DNA of 64,000 bases. It comes from Streptomyces olivaceus (GTDB lineage: Bacteria > Actinomycetota > Actinomycetes > Streptomycetales > Streptomycetaceae). Position numbers and translations under genes: made by a program. The DNA lies in the NCBI RefSeq assembly GCF_000721235.1, contig NZ_JOFH01000003.1, positions 267,206 to 331,205 on the forward strand, in the 5' to 3' direction. This document shows positions 8,323 through 17,129 of the stretch, piece after piece (position 1 is the first letter of the stretch; every line of letters starts with the position of its first letter). The notes under the pieces are model-generated. The model was not told the DNA's origin. It worked only from the letters and a program-made list of their open reading frames with translations, and did not search any database.

Positions 8323-9483
8323 GTGACCGAGCTCGCCGCGGTGAAGGCCGCGCTCAAGACCCAGGCCGTCGAGACGCCGTCGTGGGCGTACGGCAACTCC
8401 GGCACGCGGTTCAAGGTGTTCGCCCAGGCCGGTGTGCCGCGCGACCCCTTCGAGAAGCTGGACGACGCGGCCAAGGTCCACGAGTTCACCGGCGCGGCCC
8501 CGACCGTCGCCCTGCACATCCCGTGGGACAGGGTCGGGGACTACGCCGCGCTGGCGCAGCACGCCGAGGACCGGGGGGTCCGGATCGGCGCGATCAACTC
8601 GAACACCTTCCAGGACGACGACTACAGGCTGGGCAGCATCTGCCACCCGGACGCGGCGGTCCGCAGGAAGGCCGTCGACCACCTGCTGGAGTGCGTCGAC
8701 ATCATGGACGCGACCGGGTCGCACGACCTGAAGCTGTGGTTCGCCGACGGCACCAACTACCCCGGGCAGGACGACATCCGCGCCCGCCAGGACCGGCTGG
8801 CCGAGGGACTCGCCGAGGTGTACGAGCGGCTCGGCGACGGGCAGCGGATGCTCCTCGAGTACAAGCTCTTCGAGCCGGCGTTCTACACCACCGACGTACC
8901 GGACTGGGGCACGGCGTACGCCCACTGCCTGAAGCTGGGCGAGAAGGCGCAGGTCGTGGTCGACACGGGGCACCACGCGCCGGGCACGAACATCGAGTTC
9001 ATCGTGGCGACGCTGCTGCGGGAGGGCAGGCTCGGCGGGTTCGACTTCAACTCGCGCTTCTACGCGGACGACGACCTCATGGTCGGCGCGGCCGACCCGT
9101 TCCAGCTGTTCCGCATCATGTACGAGGTGGTGCGCGGCGGGGGGTTCACCTCCGACGTGGCGTTCATGCTCGACCAGTGCCACAACATCGAGGCGAAGAT
9201 CCCGGCCATCATCCGGTCGGTGATGAACGTGCAGGAGGCCACGGCGAAGGCGCTGCTGGTCGACGGTACGGCGCTGGCCGCCGCGCAGGGCGCGGGGGAC
9301 GTCCTGGAGGCGAACTCCGTGCTGATGGACGCGTACAACACGGATGTGCGGCCACTGCTTCGGGAGGTGCGGGAGGAGTCGGGGCTGGACCCCGAGCCCA
9401 TGAAGGCGTACCGGGCGTCCGGTTGGGGCGAGAAGGTCGTTGCCGAGCGGGTCGGTGGTGAGCAGGCCGGGTGGGGGGCCTGA
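8323..9483 (+). CDS. rhaI: L-rhamnose isomerase
   Basis: 386 residues from a GTG with AGGAG 7 bp upstream. The sequence (TPSWAYGNSGTRFKVFAQAG, ALHIPWD, IGAINSNTFQDDDYRLGSIC) matches the RhaI type of L-rhamnose isomerase found in actinobacteria and Pseudomonas. This type is a TIM barrel with metal-binding Glu/Asp/His residues, seen here in LLEYKLFEPAFY, DTGHHAPGTNIEF and FDFNSRFYADDD. It converts L-rhamnose to L-rhamnulose. First gene of the rightward catabolic set, directly after promoter and operator. Identification is secure. Confidence 0.95.
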   Translation: MTELAAVKAALKTQAVETPSWAYGNSGTRFKVFAQAGVPRDPFEKLDDAAKVHEFTGAAPTVALHIPWDRVGDYAALAQHAEDRGVRIGAINSNTFQDDDYRLGSICHPDAAVRRKAVDHLLECVDIMDATGSHDLKLWFADGTNYPGQDDIRARQDRLAEGLAEVYERLGDGQRMLLEYKLFEPAFYTTDVPDWGTAYAHCLKLGEKAQVVVDTGHHAPGTNIEFIVATLLREGRLGGFDFNSRFYADDDLMVGAADPFQLFRIMYEVVRGGGFTSDVAFMLDQCHNIEAKIPAIIRSVMNVQEATAKALLVDGTALAAAQGAGDVLEANSVLMDAYNTDVRPLLREVREESGLDPEPMKAYRASGWGEKVVAERVGGEQAGWGA

Positions 9484-9631
9484 TCGTCAGCGGCTGCCGG
9501 GTCTCCGTTGTTCGCGGGCTGCGGGCCGTATGTGGCCGGTCGCGCCCGCGCGGCGGAGCCGCACATGGATACAGCCCGACACCCCTGAAGGGGCGCGTCA
9601 CACACCTCTCCTCGATCGAAAAGGCTGCGTC

Positions 9632-11671
9632 ATGACATCTCACCCCGAAGCCGATGCCCTCCTCGCCCGTTCCCATCGGCTCGGTGCCGATCCGCGCAAC
9701 ACCAACTACGCCGGTGGCAACGCGTCCGCCAAGGGCACCGGGACCGATCCCGTCACCGGGGGTGATGTGGAGCTGATGTGGGTCAAGGGGTCCGGCGGGG
9801 ACCTCGGGACGCTCACCGAGGGCGGACTCGCGGTGCTGCGGCTCGACCGGATGCGGGCGCTCAAGGACGTCTACCCGGGGGTCGACCGCGAGGACGAGAT
9901 GGTCGCCGCCTTCGACTACTGCCTGCACGGCAAGGGCGGTGCGGCGCCGTCGATCGACACGGCGATGCACGGGCTCGTCGAAGCCGCCCACGTCGACCAC
10001 CTGCACCCGGACTCCGGGATCGCGCTGGCCTGCGCGGCGGACGGCGAGAAGCTGACCGCCGAGTGCTTCGGCGACACCGTGGTGTGGGTGCCGTGGCGGC
10101 GGCCCGGTTTCCAGCTCGGGCTGGACATCGCGGCCGTCAAGGAGGCCAACCCGCGGGCGGTCGGCTGTGTGCTCGGCGGGCACGGCGTCACCGCGTGGGG
10201 CGACACCTCCGAGGAGTGCGAGCGCAACTCGCTGCACATCATCCGCACCGCCGAGGCGTTCCTCGCCGAGCGGGGCAGGGCCGAGCCGTTCGGCGCCGTG
10301 CTCGACGGGTACGCCGCCCTGCCGGACGCCGAGCGGCGGGAGCGGGCGGCGGCGCTGGCGCCGTACGTGCGTGGTCTGGCGTCGCAGGACCGGCCGCAGG
10401 TCGGGCACTTCACCGACGCGGAGGTGGTCCTCGACTTCCTCGCGCGGGCCGGGCACCCGCGGCTCGCCGCGCTGGGCACCTCCTGCCCGGACCACTTCCT
10501 GCGGACGAAGGTGCGGCCGCTGGTTCTCGACCTGCCGCCGACCGCGCCGCTGGAGGAGGCCGTCGCCCGGCTCAAGGAGCTGCACACGGCCTACCGCGAG
10601 GAGTACGCCGCCTACTACCGCCGGCACGCCGGGCCGGACTCCCCCGCGATGCGCGGCGCGGACCCGGCGATCGTGCTGGTGCCGGGCGTGGGCATGTTCA
10701 GCTTCGGCAAGGACAAGCAGACCGCCCGGGTGGCCGGCGAGTTCTACGTCAACGCGATCAACGTGATGCGCGGGGCCGAGGCGGTCTCGGCGTACGCGCC
10801 GATCGAGGAGTCGGAGAAGTTCCGCATCGAGTACTGGGCCCTTGAGGAGGCCAAGCTCCGGCGGATGCCGAAGCCCAAGCCGCTGGCCACCCGCGTCGCC
10901 CTGGTGACCGGCGCGGGCAGCGGGATCGGCCGGGCGATCGCCCGGCGGCTGGTGGACGAGGGCGCCTGCGTGGTCGTGGCCGACCTGAACGCCGAGAACG
11001 CGGCGGCGGTCGCGGAGGAGCTGGGCGGGGACGACAGGGCGGTCGCCGTGACCGTCGACGTCACGTCGGAGGAGCAGATCGCCGGGGCGTTCAAGGCGGC
11101 CGTGCTCGCCTTCGGCGGGGTCGACCTGGTGGTCAACAACGCGGGCATCTCCATTTCCAAGCCGCTCCTCGAGACCACGGCGAAGGACTGGGACCTCCAG
11201 CACGACATCATGGCCCGCGGCTCCTTCCTCGTCTCGCGCGAGGCGGCCCGGGTGATGACCGCGCAGGAGCTGGGCGGCGACATCGTGTACATCGCGTCGA
11301 AGAACGCCGTGTTCGCGGGGCCGAACAACATCGCCTACTCCGCCACCAAGGCCGACCAGGCCCACCAGGTGCGCCTCCTCGCCGCCGAACTGGGCGCGCA
11401 CGGCATCCGGGTCAACGGCGTCAACCCCGACGGCGTGGTGCGCGGCTCCGGGATCTTCGCGGGCGGCTGGGGCGCCGAGCGCGCGGCCGTGTACGGGGTG
11501 CCGGAGGAGAAGCTGGGCGAGTTCTACGCCCAGCGGACCCTGCTCAAGCGCGAGGTGCTGCCCGAGCACGTCGCGAACGCCGTGTTCGCCCTGACCGGCG
11601 GCGACCTGACCCACACCACCGGTCTGCACGTCCCGGTCGACGCCGGCGTCGCCGCCGCGTTCCTGCGATGA
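9632..11671 (+). CDS. rhaEW: Bifunctional rhamnulose-1-phosphate aldolase / lactaldehyde dehydrogenase
   Basis: 679 residues from the ATG at 9632; in-frame upstream sequence is non-coding in character. Residues 1 to about 410 are a class II aldolase/adducin domain (RNTNYAGGNASAKG, VDHLHPDSG). It cleaves L-rhamnulose-1-phosphate to DHAP and L-lactaldehyde. From about 420 an SDR domain begins with the nucleotide-binding VALVTGAGSGIGRAI and has the catalytic YSATKAD near 568. In this fusion family it oxidises lactaldehyde to L-lactate with NAD. It lies 148 bp after rhaI, and its stop overlaps the kinase start by 4 bp. The lactate product explains the lutABC genes just downstream. Confidence 0.94.
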   Translation: MTSHPEADALLARSHRLGADPRNTNYAGGNASAKGTGTDPVTGGDVELMWVKGSGGDLGTLTEGGLAVLRLDRMRALKDVYPGVDREDEMVAAFDYCLHGKGGAAPSIDTAMHGLVEAAHVDHLHPDSGIALACAADGEKLTAECFGDTVVWVPWRRPGFQLGLDIAAVKEANPRAVGCVLGGHGVTAWGDTSEECERNSLHIIRTAEAFLAERGRAEPFGAVLDGYAALPDAERRERAAALAPYVRGLASQDRPQVGHFTDAEVVLDFLARAGHPRLAALGTSCPDHFLRTKVRPLVLDLPPTAPLEEAVARLKELHTAYREEYAAYYRRHAGPDSPAMRGADPAIVLVPGVGMFSFGKDKQTARVAGEFYVNAINVMRGAEAVSAYAPIEESEKFRIEYWALEEAKLRRMPKPKPLATRVALVTGAGSGIGRAIARRLVDEGACVVVADLNAENAAAVAEELGGDDRAVAVTVDVTSEEQIAGAFKAAVLAFGGVDLVVNNAGISISKPLLETTAKDWDLQHDIMARGSFLVSREAARVMTAQELGGDIVYIASKNAVFAGPNNIAYSATKADQAHQVRLLAAELGAHGIRVNGVNPDGVVRGSGIFAGGWGAERAAVYGVPEEKLGEFYAQRTLLKREVLPEHVANAVFALTGGDLTHTTGLHVPVDAGVAAAFLR

Positions 11672-13113
11672 GCACCGTGAAGTCCTACGCCGCGGTCGAC
11701 CTCGGCGCGTCCAGCGGGCGCGTCATGGTCGGCCGCGTCGGCCCCGACAGGCTGGAGCTGACCGAGGCGCACCGCTTCACCAACCGGCCGGTCCGTACGC
11801 CCGAGGGGCTGCGCTGGGACGTCCTGTCGCTGTACGCCGGTGTGCTGGACGGGCTGCGGGCGGCTGGCCGGGTGGATTCGGTCGGCGTCGACAGCTGGGC
11901 CGTCGACTACGGCCTGCTCGACGCGGACGGCGCCCTGCTCGGCAACCCCGTGCACTACCGCGACCCGCGCACCGAGGGCGTCGCGGAGAAGGTGTGGGAC
12001 ACGCTGCCCGCCCAGGAGCTGTACGCGGCGACCGGGTTGCAGTACGCGCCCTTCAACACCCTGTACCAGCTGGTGGCCGCCCGGGGCACGGCCCAGCTCG
12101 CCGCGGCCCGGCGGCTGCTGCTCGTGCCCGACCTGCTGACCCACTGGCTGACCGGCGAGCAGGGCACGGAGCTGACCAACGCGTCCACCACCCAGTTGAT
12201 CGACCCCCGCACCCGCGACTGGTCGCGGGAGGTCGCGGACCGGCTGGGGATCGACCTCGGGCTGTTCCCGCCGCTGCGGCGGCCCGGCGACCCGGCGGGG
12301 CTGCTGCGGCCCGCGGTGCTTCAGGAGACGGGACTGACCGGGCCGGTGCCGGTGACGGCGGTCGGTTCGCACGACACGGCCTCCGCGGTGGCCGCCGTAC
12401 CGGCGTCGGGCGAGCGGTTCGCCTACATCTGCACCGGCACCTGGTCGCTGGCCGGCCTGGAGCTGACCGCTCCGGTACTGACCGAGGAGAGCCGCGCGGC
12501 CAACTTCACCAACGAGCTGGGCCTGGACGGCACGGTGCGCTACCTGCGCAACATCATGGGGCTCTGGCTGCTCCAGGAGTGCCTGCGGGCCTGGGGCGAC
12601 CCGGACCTGGACGGGCTGCTGGCCCGGGCGGCCGGGATGCCGGCGCTGCGGTCGGTGGTGGACGCGGGCGACCCGGCGTTCCTGGCGCCGGGCCGGATGC
12701 CGGAGCGGATCGCCGCGGCGTGCCGTGCCTCGGGGCAGCCGGTGCCCGGGACGCCCGCCGAGGTCACGCGGTGCATCCTCGACTCGCTGGCGCTGGCCCA
12801 CCGCAGGGCCGTTCTGGACGCCCAGCGGCTCGCGGGGCAGTCCGTGGACGTCGTGCACGTCGTCGGCGGCGGGACCCGAAACGCGCTGCTGTGCCGGCTG
12901 ACCGCCGACGCCTGCGGGCTGCCGGTGGTGGCGGGGCCGGCGGAGGCCGCCGCGCTCGGCAACGTCCTGGTGCAGGCCCGGACCGACGGGCTGGTCGGCG
13001 ACCTGGCCGGCATGCGGGGGCTGCTGGCGCGCACCCAGCCGCTGACGCGGTACGAGCCGCGCGGCGGCACGGATGCCTGGCGGGCCGCCGAGGCCCGACT
13101 CGCCGACCGGTGA
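11668..13113 (+). CDS. rhaB: Rhamnulokinase
   Basis: 481 residues, FGGY sugar-kinase family. The N-terminal ATP-binding strand is YAAVDLGASSGRVMVG. Later motifs include SVGVDSWAVDYGLLD, VGSHDTASAVAAVP, YICTGTWSLAGLEL and the C-terminal VVGGGTRNALLCRLTADACG. All are typical of rhamnulokinases. It phosphorylates L-rhamnulose at O-1, using ATP, to feed the aldolase domain of the preceding gene. The start ATG overlaps that gene's stop (ATGA), so the two are translationally coupled. A gap of 111 bp separates it from lutA. Confidence 0.94.
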   Translation: MSTVKSYAAVDLGASSGRVMVGRVGPDRLELTEAHRFTNRPVRTPEGLRWDVLSLYAGVLDGLRAAGRVDSVGVDSWAVDYGLLDADGALLGNPVHYRDPRTEGVAEKVWDTLPAQELYAATGLQYAPFNTLYQLVAARGTAQLAAARRLLLVPDLLTHWLTGEQGTELTNASTTQLIDPRTRDWSREVADRLGIDLGLFPPLRRPGDPAGLLRPAVLQETGLTGPVPVTAVGSHDTASAVAAVPASGERFAYICTGTWSLAGLELTAPVLTEESRAANFTNELGLDGTVRYLRNIMGLWLLQECLRAWGDPDLDGLLARAAGMPALRSVVDAGDPAFLAPGRMPERIAAACRASGQPVPGTPAEVTRCILDSLALAHRRAVLDAQRLAGQSVDVVHVVGGGTRNALLCRLTADACGLPVVAGPAEAAALGNVLVQARTDGLVGDLAGMRGLLARTQPLTRYEPRGGTDAWRAAEARLADR

Positions 13114-13161
13114 TCCGGGTCTCCCCACGGTCGGCCCCGCCGACTACTCTGCACTCATCAT

Positions 13162-13172
13162 TCATCCGATGA
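13162..13172. promoter_or_regulatory. Palindrome upstream of lutA
   Basis: TCATCCGATGA is a perfect 5+1+5 palindrome, 52 bp before the lutA start, in the only gap between rhaB and lutA. It may be an operator for a GntR- or LacI-type regulator of lactate use. No matching regulator gene lies beside it. Confidence 0.35.
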
Positions 13173-13224
13173 CCGAGCACCGCGTGGTCGAGCACGTCGG
13201 CCACACCGAACACGAGGAGCCGCG

Positions 13225-13980
13225 ATGCGTGTCGCTCTGTTCCTGACCTGCGTCAACGACACGCTCTATCCGGAGACCGGCCGTGCCGTGGTGGGACTGC
13301 TGACCAGACTCGGTGTCGACGTCGACTTCCCGATGGCCCAGACCTGTTGCGGCCAGGCCCACTACAACACCGGTTACCGGCACGAGGCGGAGCCCCTGGC
13401 CCGGCACTTCGCCGACGTGTTCGCTCCGTACGACGCGGTCGTGACGCCGTCGGGTTCGTGCGGTGCGATGGTGCGGGAGCTGTATCCGCGGATGGGCGAG
13501 CGGGCGCGGGCCGAGGGGCGCGGGGACGCGCTCGCGGCCACGCTGGCGCCGGTCGTGCCGAAGACGTACGAGTTGACGGAGTTCCTCGTGGACGTGCTCG
13601 GGGTGACCGACGTGGGGGCGTACTACCCGCACACGGTGACGTACCACCCGACCTGCCACGGACTGCGCAGCCTCGGCCTGGGTGAGCGGCCCCGGCGGCT
13701 CCTCGAGGCGGTGCGGGGACTGGAACTGGTGGAGCTGCCCGGCGCCGAGGAGTGCTGCGGCTTCGGCGGCACCTTCGCCGTGAAGAACGCGGACGTGTCG
13801 GCGGCGATGGGCGCGGACAAGGTGCGCAACGCCGAGTCGACCGGCGCGGACGTGCTGTGCGCGGCCGACAACTCCTGTCTGATGCACATCGGCGGCACCA
13901 TGGGCCGGCTGCGCACGGGCATGCGTCCGGTGCACATCGCGGAGATCCTGGCGAGCACGGAGGAGGAGGCGGCCGTATGA
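13225..13980 (+). CDS. lutA: L-lactate utilization protein LutA (Fe-S oxidoreductase)
   Basis: 251 residues, two CCG (DUF224) domains: DFPMAQTCCGQAHYNTGY near residue 40 and LPGAEECCGFGGTFAVK near 175. TYHPTCHGLRSLGL lies between. These cysteine-rich domains bind Fe-S clusters in LutA/YkgE. With LutB and LutC it oxidises L-lactate to pyruvate. A GAGGAG site precedes the ATG. The stop overlaps lutB by 4 bp. Placement after rhaEW and rhaB suggests that this copy serves lactate made from rhamnose. Confidence 0.93.
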   Translation: MRVALFLTCVNDTLYPETGRAVVGLLTRLGVDVDFPMAQTCCGQAHYNTGYRHEAEPLARHFADVFAPYDAVVTPSGSCGAMVRELYPRMGERARAEGRGDALAATLAPVVPKTYELTEFLVDVLGVTDVGAYYPHTVTYHPTCHGLRSLGLGERPRRLLEAVRGLELVELPGAEECCGFGGTFAVKNADVSAAMGADKVRNAESTGADVLCAADNSCLMHIGGTMGRLRTGMRPVHIAEILASTEEEAAV

Positions 13981-15470
13981 GCGGGACGTACCTGGGGATG
14001 CCGGCCTTTCCCGAGGCCGCGCGGAAGGCCGTGGGCGACAGCACGCTGCGCGGCAATCTGCGCCATGCCACGCACACCATCCGGGACAAGCGGGCCCGCG
14101 CGGTCGCGGAGCTGGACGACTGGGCGGCGCTGCGCGAGGCCGGGAAGCAGATCAAGGACCACACGCTGCGCCACCTCGACCGGTACCTGGTGCAGGTGGA
14201 GGAGGCGGTCACGGCGGCCGGCGGCACCGTACACTGGGCCGCCGACGCCGACGAGGCCAACGAGATCGTCGCCCGGCTGGTCGAGGAGGCCGGCGGCGGT
14301 GACTCCGCCGAGCACGAGGTCGTCAAGGTCAAGTCGATGGCGACGCAGGAGATCGCGCTGAACGAGGCGCTGGAGGCCCGGGGCGTCCACGCCTACGAGA
14401 CCGACCTCGCCGAGCTGATCGTGCAGTTGGGCAGGGACCGGCCGTCGCACATCCTGGTGCCGGCCATCCACCGCAACCGCGGCGAGATCCGGGACATCTT
14501 CCGCTCCGAGATGAGCGAGTGGGGCCGTCCCGCGCCCGAGAACCTGACGGACACGCCCGCCGAACTCGCGGAGGCGGCCCGGCTGCACCTGCGGGAGAAG
14601 TTCCTGCGGGCCAGGGTGGGCATCTCCGGCGCCAACTTCGTGGTGGCCGAGACCGGCACGCTGGTGGTCGTGGAGTCCGAGGGCAACGGGCGGATGTGCC
14701 TGACGCTGCCGGAAACGCTGATCTCGGTCGTCGGCATCGAGAAGATCGTGCCGCGGTGGCAGGACCTGGAGGTCTTCCTGCAGACCCTCCCCCGCTCCTC
14801 CACCGCCGAGCGCATGAACCCGTACACGTCCATGTGGACCGGCACCACCGACGAGGACGGCCCGCGCACCTTCCACCTGGTGCTGCTGGACAACGGCCGC
14901 ACCGACACCCTCGCCGACGAGGTCGGCCGCCAGGCGCTGCGCTGCATCCGCTGCTCGGCCTGCCTGAACGTCTGCCCGGTGTACGAGCGGGCCGGCGGCC
15001 ACGCCTACGGCTCGGTGTACCCGGGCCCGATCGGCGCGATCCTCAGCCCGCAACTGCGCGGTACGGGCAGCGACGTCGACGCCTCCCTGCCGTACGCGTC
15101 CTCGTTGTGCGGCGCCTGCTACGAGGTGTGTCCGGTGGCCATCGACATCCCCGAGGTGCTGGTGCACCTGCGGGAGCGGGTGGTGCAGGGCGGGCCGGCC
15201 GTCCGGCACGGCAACCGGGTGGTGCTGAGGCCCGCCAAGGGGCATGCCGCCGAGCGCGCGGCGATGCGGGCGGCGCAGTGGGCGTTCACGCACCCGGGCG
15301 TGCTGCGTACCGGGCAGCGGCTGGCCTCGCGCACCCGGCGTCTGCATCCGCGCACCCTGCCGGGTCCCGGCCGGGCCTGGAGCGGCAGCCGGGATCTGCC
15401 CCCGGTGCCCGCGGAGCCGTTCCGCGACTGGTGGCAGCGTACGCACGGCGGGAAGGACGGGTCCGAGTGA
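13977..15470 (+). CDS. lutB: L-lactate utilization protein LutB
   Basis: 497 residues. The N-terminal LUD domain contains HTIRDKRARAVAELDDW, VKVKSMATQEIALNEALE and ISGANFVVAETGTLVVVESE. A C-terminal ferredoxin-like part has two clusters of four cysteines: CIRCSACLNVCPVYE near residue 322 and CGACYEVCPVAIDIP near 379. This is the standard LutB/YkgF arrangement, an iron-sulfur component of lactate dehydrogenase LutABC. The start is fixed by the 4-bp overlap with lutA, and the end overlaps lutC by 4 bp. Confidence 0.94.
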   Translation: MSGTYLGMPAFPEAARKAVGDSTLRGNLRHATHTIRDKRARAVAELDDWAALREAGKQIKDHTLRHLDRYLVQVEEAVTAAGGTVHWAADADEANEIVARLVEEAGGGDSAEHEVVKVKSMATQEIALNEALEARGVHAYETDLAELIVQLGRDRPSHILVPAIHRNRGEIRDIFRSEMSEWGRPAPENLTDTPAELAEAARLHLREKFLRARVGISGANFVVAETGTLVVVESEGNGRMCLTLPETLISVVGIEKIVPRWQDLEVFLQTLPRSSTAERMNPYTSMWTGTTDEDGPRTFHLVLLDNGRTDTLADEVGRQALRCIRCSACLNVCPVYERAGGHAYGSVYPGPIGAILSPQLRGTGSDVDASLPYASSLCGACYEVCPVAIDIPEVLVHLRERVVQGGPAVRHGNRVVLRPAKGHAAERAAMRAAQWAFTHPGVLRTGQRLASRTRRLHPRTLPGPGRAWSGSRDLPPVPAEPFRDWWQRTHGGKDGSE

Positions 15471-16135
15471 GCAGCAGGGAACGCATTCTGGGGCGGGTAC
15501 GGCGCGCGCTGGCGGACGTACCGGCCGACGAGGTGCCGTACGAGCGGGCCGTCGCGCGGGAGTACGCGCGCGAGCACGGGCGGCGGAGCGTCGCGGAGAC
15601 GGTGGATCTGCTCGCCGAGAACCTGGCGGACTACCGGGCGATCGTGCACCGGTGCGCCGACGGTGAGCTGCCAGGGCTGCTGGCGCGGCTCCTGGCGGCG
15701 CACGGCTCGCGAAACGTGGTGGTTCCGCCGGGGTTGCCGCCGGGCTGGCTCGAAGGGGCCGGCGCGGAGATCGTCCACGACCGTGCGGCGGACACCCCGC
15801 AGGAACTCGACCGGGTCGACAGCGTGGTGACGGGCTGCGCGGTCGCCGTCGCCGAGACCGGCACGATCGTCCTGGACGGCTCGCCCGACCAGGGCCGCCG
15901 CCGCATCACCCTCGTTCCCGACCACCACATCTGCGTCGTACGGGTGCCGGACCAGGTCGTCGGCGCCGTGCCGCAGGCCCTCGGGCGTCTCGACCCGGCC
16001 CGCCCCCTGACCTGGATCTCGGGTCCCTCGGCGACCAGTGACATCGAGCTGGACCGGGTCGAGGGGGTGCACGGACCGCGCACCCTGGAGGTGGTGCTGG
16101 CCGGCGGAGGGCAGGACGGGCGGACCGCCTCCTGA
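15467..16135 (+). CDS. lutC: L-lactate utilization protein LutC
   Basis: 222 residues from a GTG (15467) overlapping the lutB stop. It contains a LUD domain: SSRERILGRVRRALADVP at the start, TGCAVAVAETGTIVLDGSPD in the middle, and LTLVPDHHICVVRVPDQVVG later. It is the third component of the LutABC lactate oxidation system. It ends 8 bp before the convergent dehydratase gene, with only a short hairpin between them. Confidence 0.92.
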   Translation: MSSRERILGRVRRALADVPADEVPYERAVAREYAREHGRRSVAETVDLLAENLADYRAIVHRCADGELPGLLARLLAAHGSRNVVVPPGLPPGWLEGAGAEIVHDRAADTPQELDRVDSVVTGCAVAVAETGTIVLDGSPDQGRRRITLVPDHHICVVRVPDQVVGAVPQALGRLDPARPLTWISGPSATSDIELDRVEGVHGPRTLEVVLAGGGQDGRTAS

Positions 16136-16147
16136 CCACGGGGTCAG
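16132..16147. terminator. Short bidirectional hairpin between lutC and convergent dehydratase gene
   Basis: CTGACC and GGTCAG form a 6-bp stem with loop ACGG, spanning both stop codons. It is the only structure in the 8-bp gap. It may act weakly in both directions, so some antisense read-through is likely here. Confidence 0.3.
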
Positions 16148-17121
16148 CGGGGTGTGCCGCAGAGTTCGGCGAAGCGGGCGGCGTCGACGTTGCCGCCGGA
16201 GAGGACGACGCCGATCCGGCGGGGCAGGGGGTCGATCCGTCCGTTCAGGAGGGCGGCGAGGCCGGTGGCACCGCTCGGTTCGAGGACGGTCTTCAGCCGT
16301 TCGAAGGCGAACCGCATCGCGTCCCTGATCTCGTCGTCGGAGACCAGCACGATCCCGTCCAGGAGGCGCCGGTTGACGGCGAAGGTCAGCTCGCCCGGCG
16401 TGGCCACCGCCTGGCCGTCCGCGATGGTGCGCGGGACCGGGACGGTGACGCGCCGGCCCGCCTCCAGGGAGCGCCTGGTGTCGTCACCGGCCTCCGGTTC
16501 GACGCCGACGACCCGGGTGGCGGGGTGCAGGCCCTTGACGGCGGTGGCGCACCCGGCGATCAGTCCGCCGCCGCCCACCGGGGCGATCAGAGCGTCCAGC
16601 GGCCCCGTCTCCTCGACGAGTTCGAGGGCGGCGGTGCCCTGTCCGGCGACGACGTGCGGGTGGTCGTAGGGCGGGATCAGGGCCAGGCCCCGTTCGGCGG
16701 CCAAGGCCTCGGCGATGGCCGCGCGGTCCTCGCGGTAGCGGTCGTACGTGACGATCTCGGCGCCGTAGCCTGCGGCGGCCGCCCGTTTGGCGGGCGGGGC
16801 GTCCTCGGGCATGACGATCACGGCGGTGCTGCCCAGCTCGCGGGCGGCGAGGGCGACCGCCTGGGCGTGGTTGCCGGAGGAGTAGGCGGCGATCCCCCGG
16901 GCCAGCCGGTCGGGCGTGAGCCGGGAGGCGGCGTGGTAGGCGCCGCGGAACTTGAAGGCGCCGACCCGCTGCTGGTTCTCGCACTTGAGGTGGACCTCGG
17001 CGCCCGCGAGGGCGTCCAGGGTGCGCGAGCGCAGTACGGGGGTGCGGTGCGCGACGCCCTCGATACGGGCGGCGGCGGCGCGTACGTCGTCGAGGGTGAG
17101 GGGCGGGGCGGTGGTCGTCAC
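16144..17121 (-). CDS. PLP-dependent threonine/serine dehydratase-like enzyme
   Basis: 325 residues from a GTG preceded by TGAGGA. Fold type II PLP enzyme: the PLP lysine is in VGAFKFRGAYHA (Lys about 57), the substrate-binding loop is SSGNHAQAVALAA, and the phosphate-binding loop is VGGGGLIAG. The size equals catabolic threonine dehydratases and serine racemase-like proteins; there is no ACT regulatory domain. It likely deaminates L-threonine or L-serine, or hydroxyaspartate-type substrates. It is co-transcribed with the YheO/DauR-like regulator, whose gene ends 8 bp before it. The family is known to control amino-acid catabolism. Confidence 0.88.
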   Translation of the reverse strand: MTTTAPPLTLDDVRAAAARIEGVAHRTPVLRSRTLDALAGAEVHLKCENQQRVGAFKFRGAYHAASRLTPDRLARGIAAYSSGNHAQAVALAARELGSTAVIVMPEDAPPAKRAAAAGYGAEIVTYDRYREDRAAIAEALAAERGLALIPPYDHPHVVAGQGTAALELVEETGPLDALIAPVGGGGLIAGCATAVKGLHPATRVVGVEPEAGDDTRRSLEAGRRVTVPVPRTIADGQAVATPGELTFAVNRRLLDGIVLVSDDEIRDAMRFAFERLKTVLEPSGATGLAALLNGRIDPLPRRIGVVLSGGNVDAARFAELCGTPR

Positions 17122-17129
17122 GGGGGTCC

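Noticed and set aside
9209..11629. Very long open frame on the minus strand opposite rhaEW
   Set aside because: It is an antisense frame kept open by high GC third positions; the protein is low complexity and the plus strand has clear aldolase and SDR motifs.
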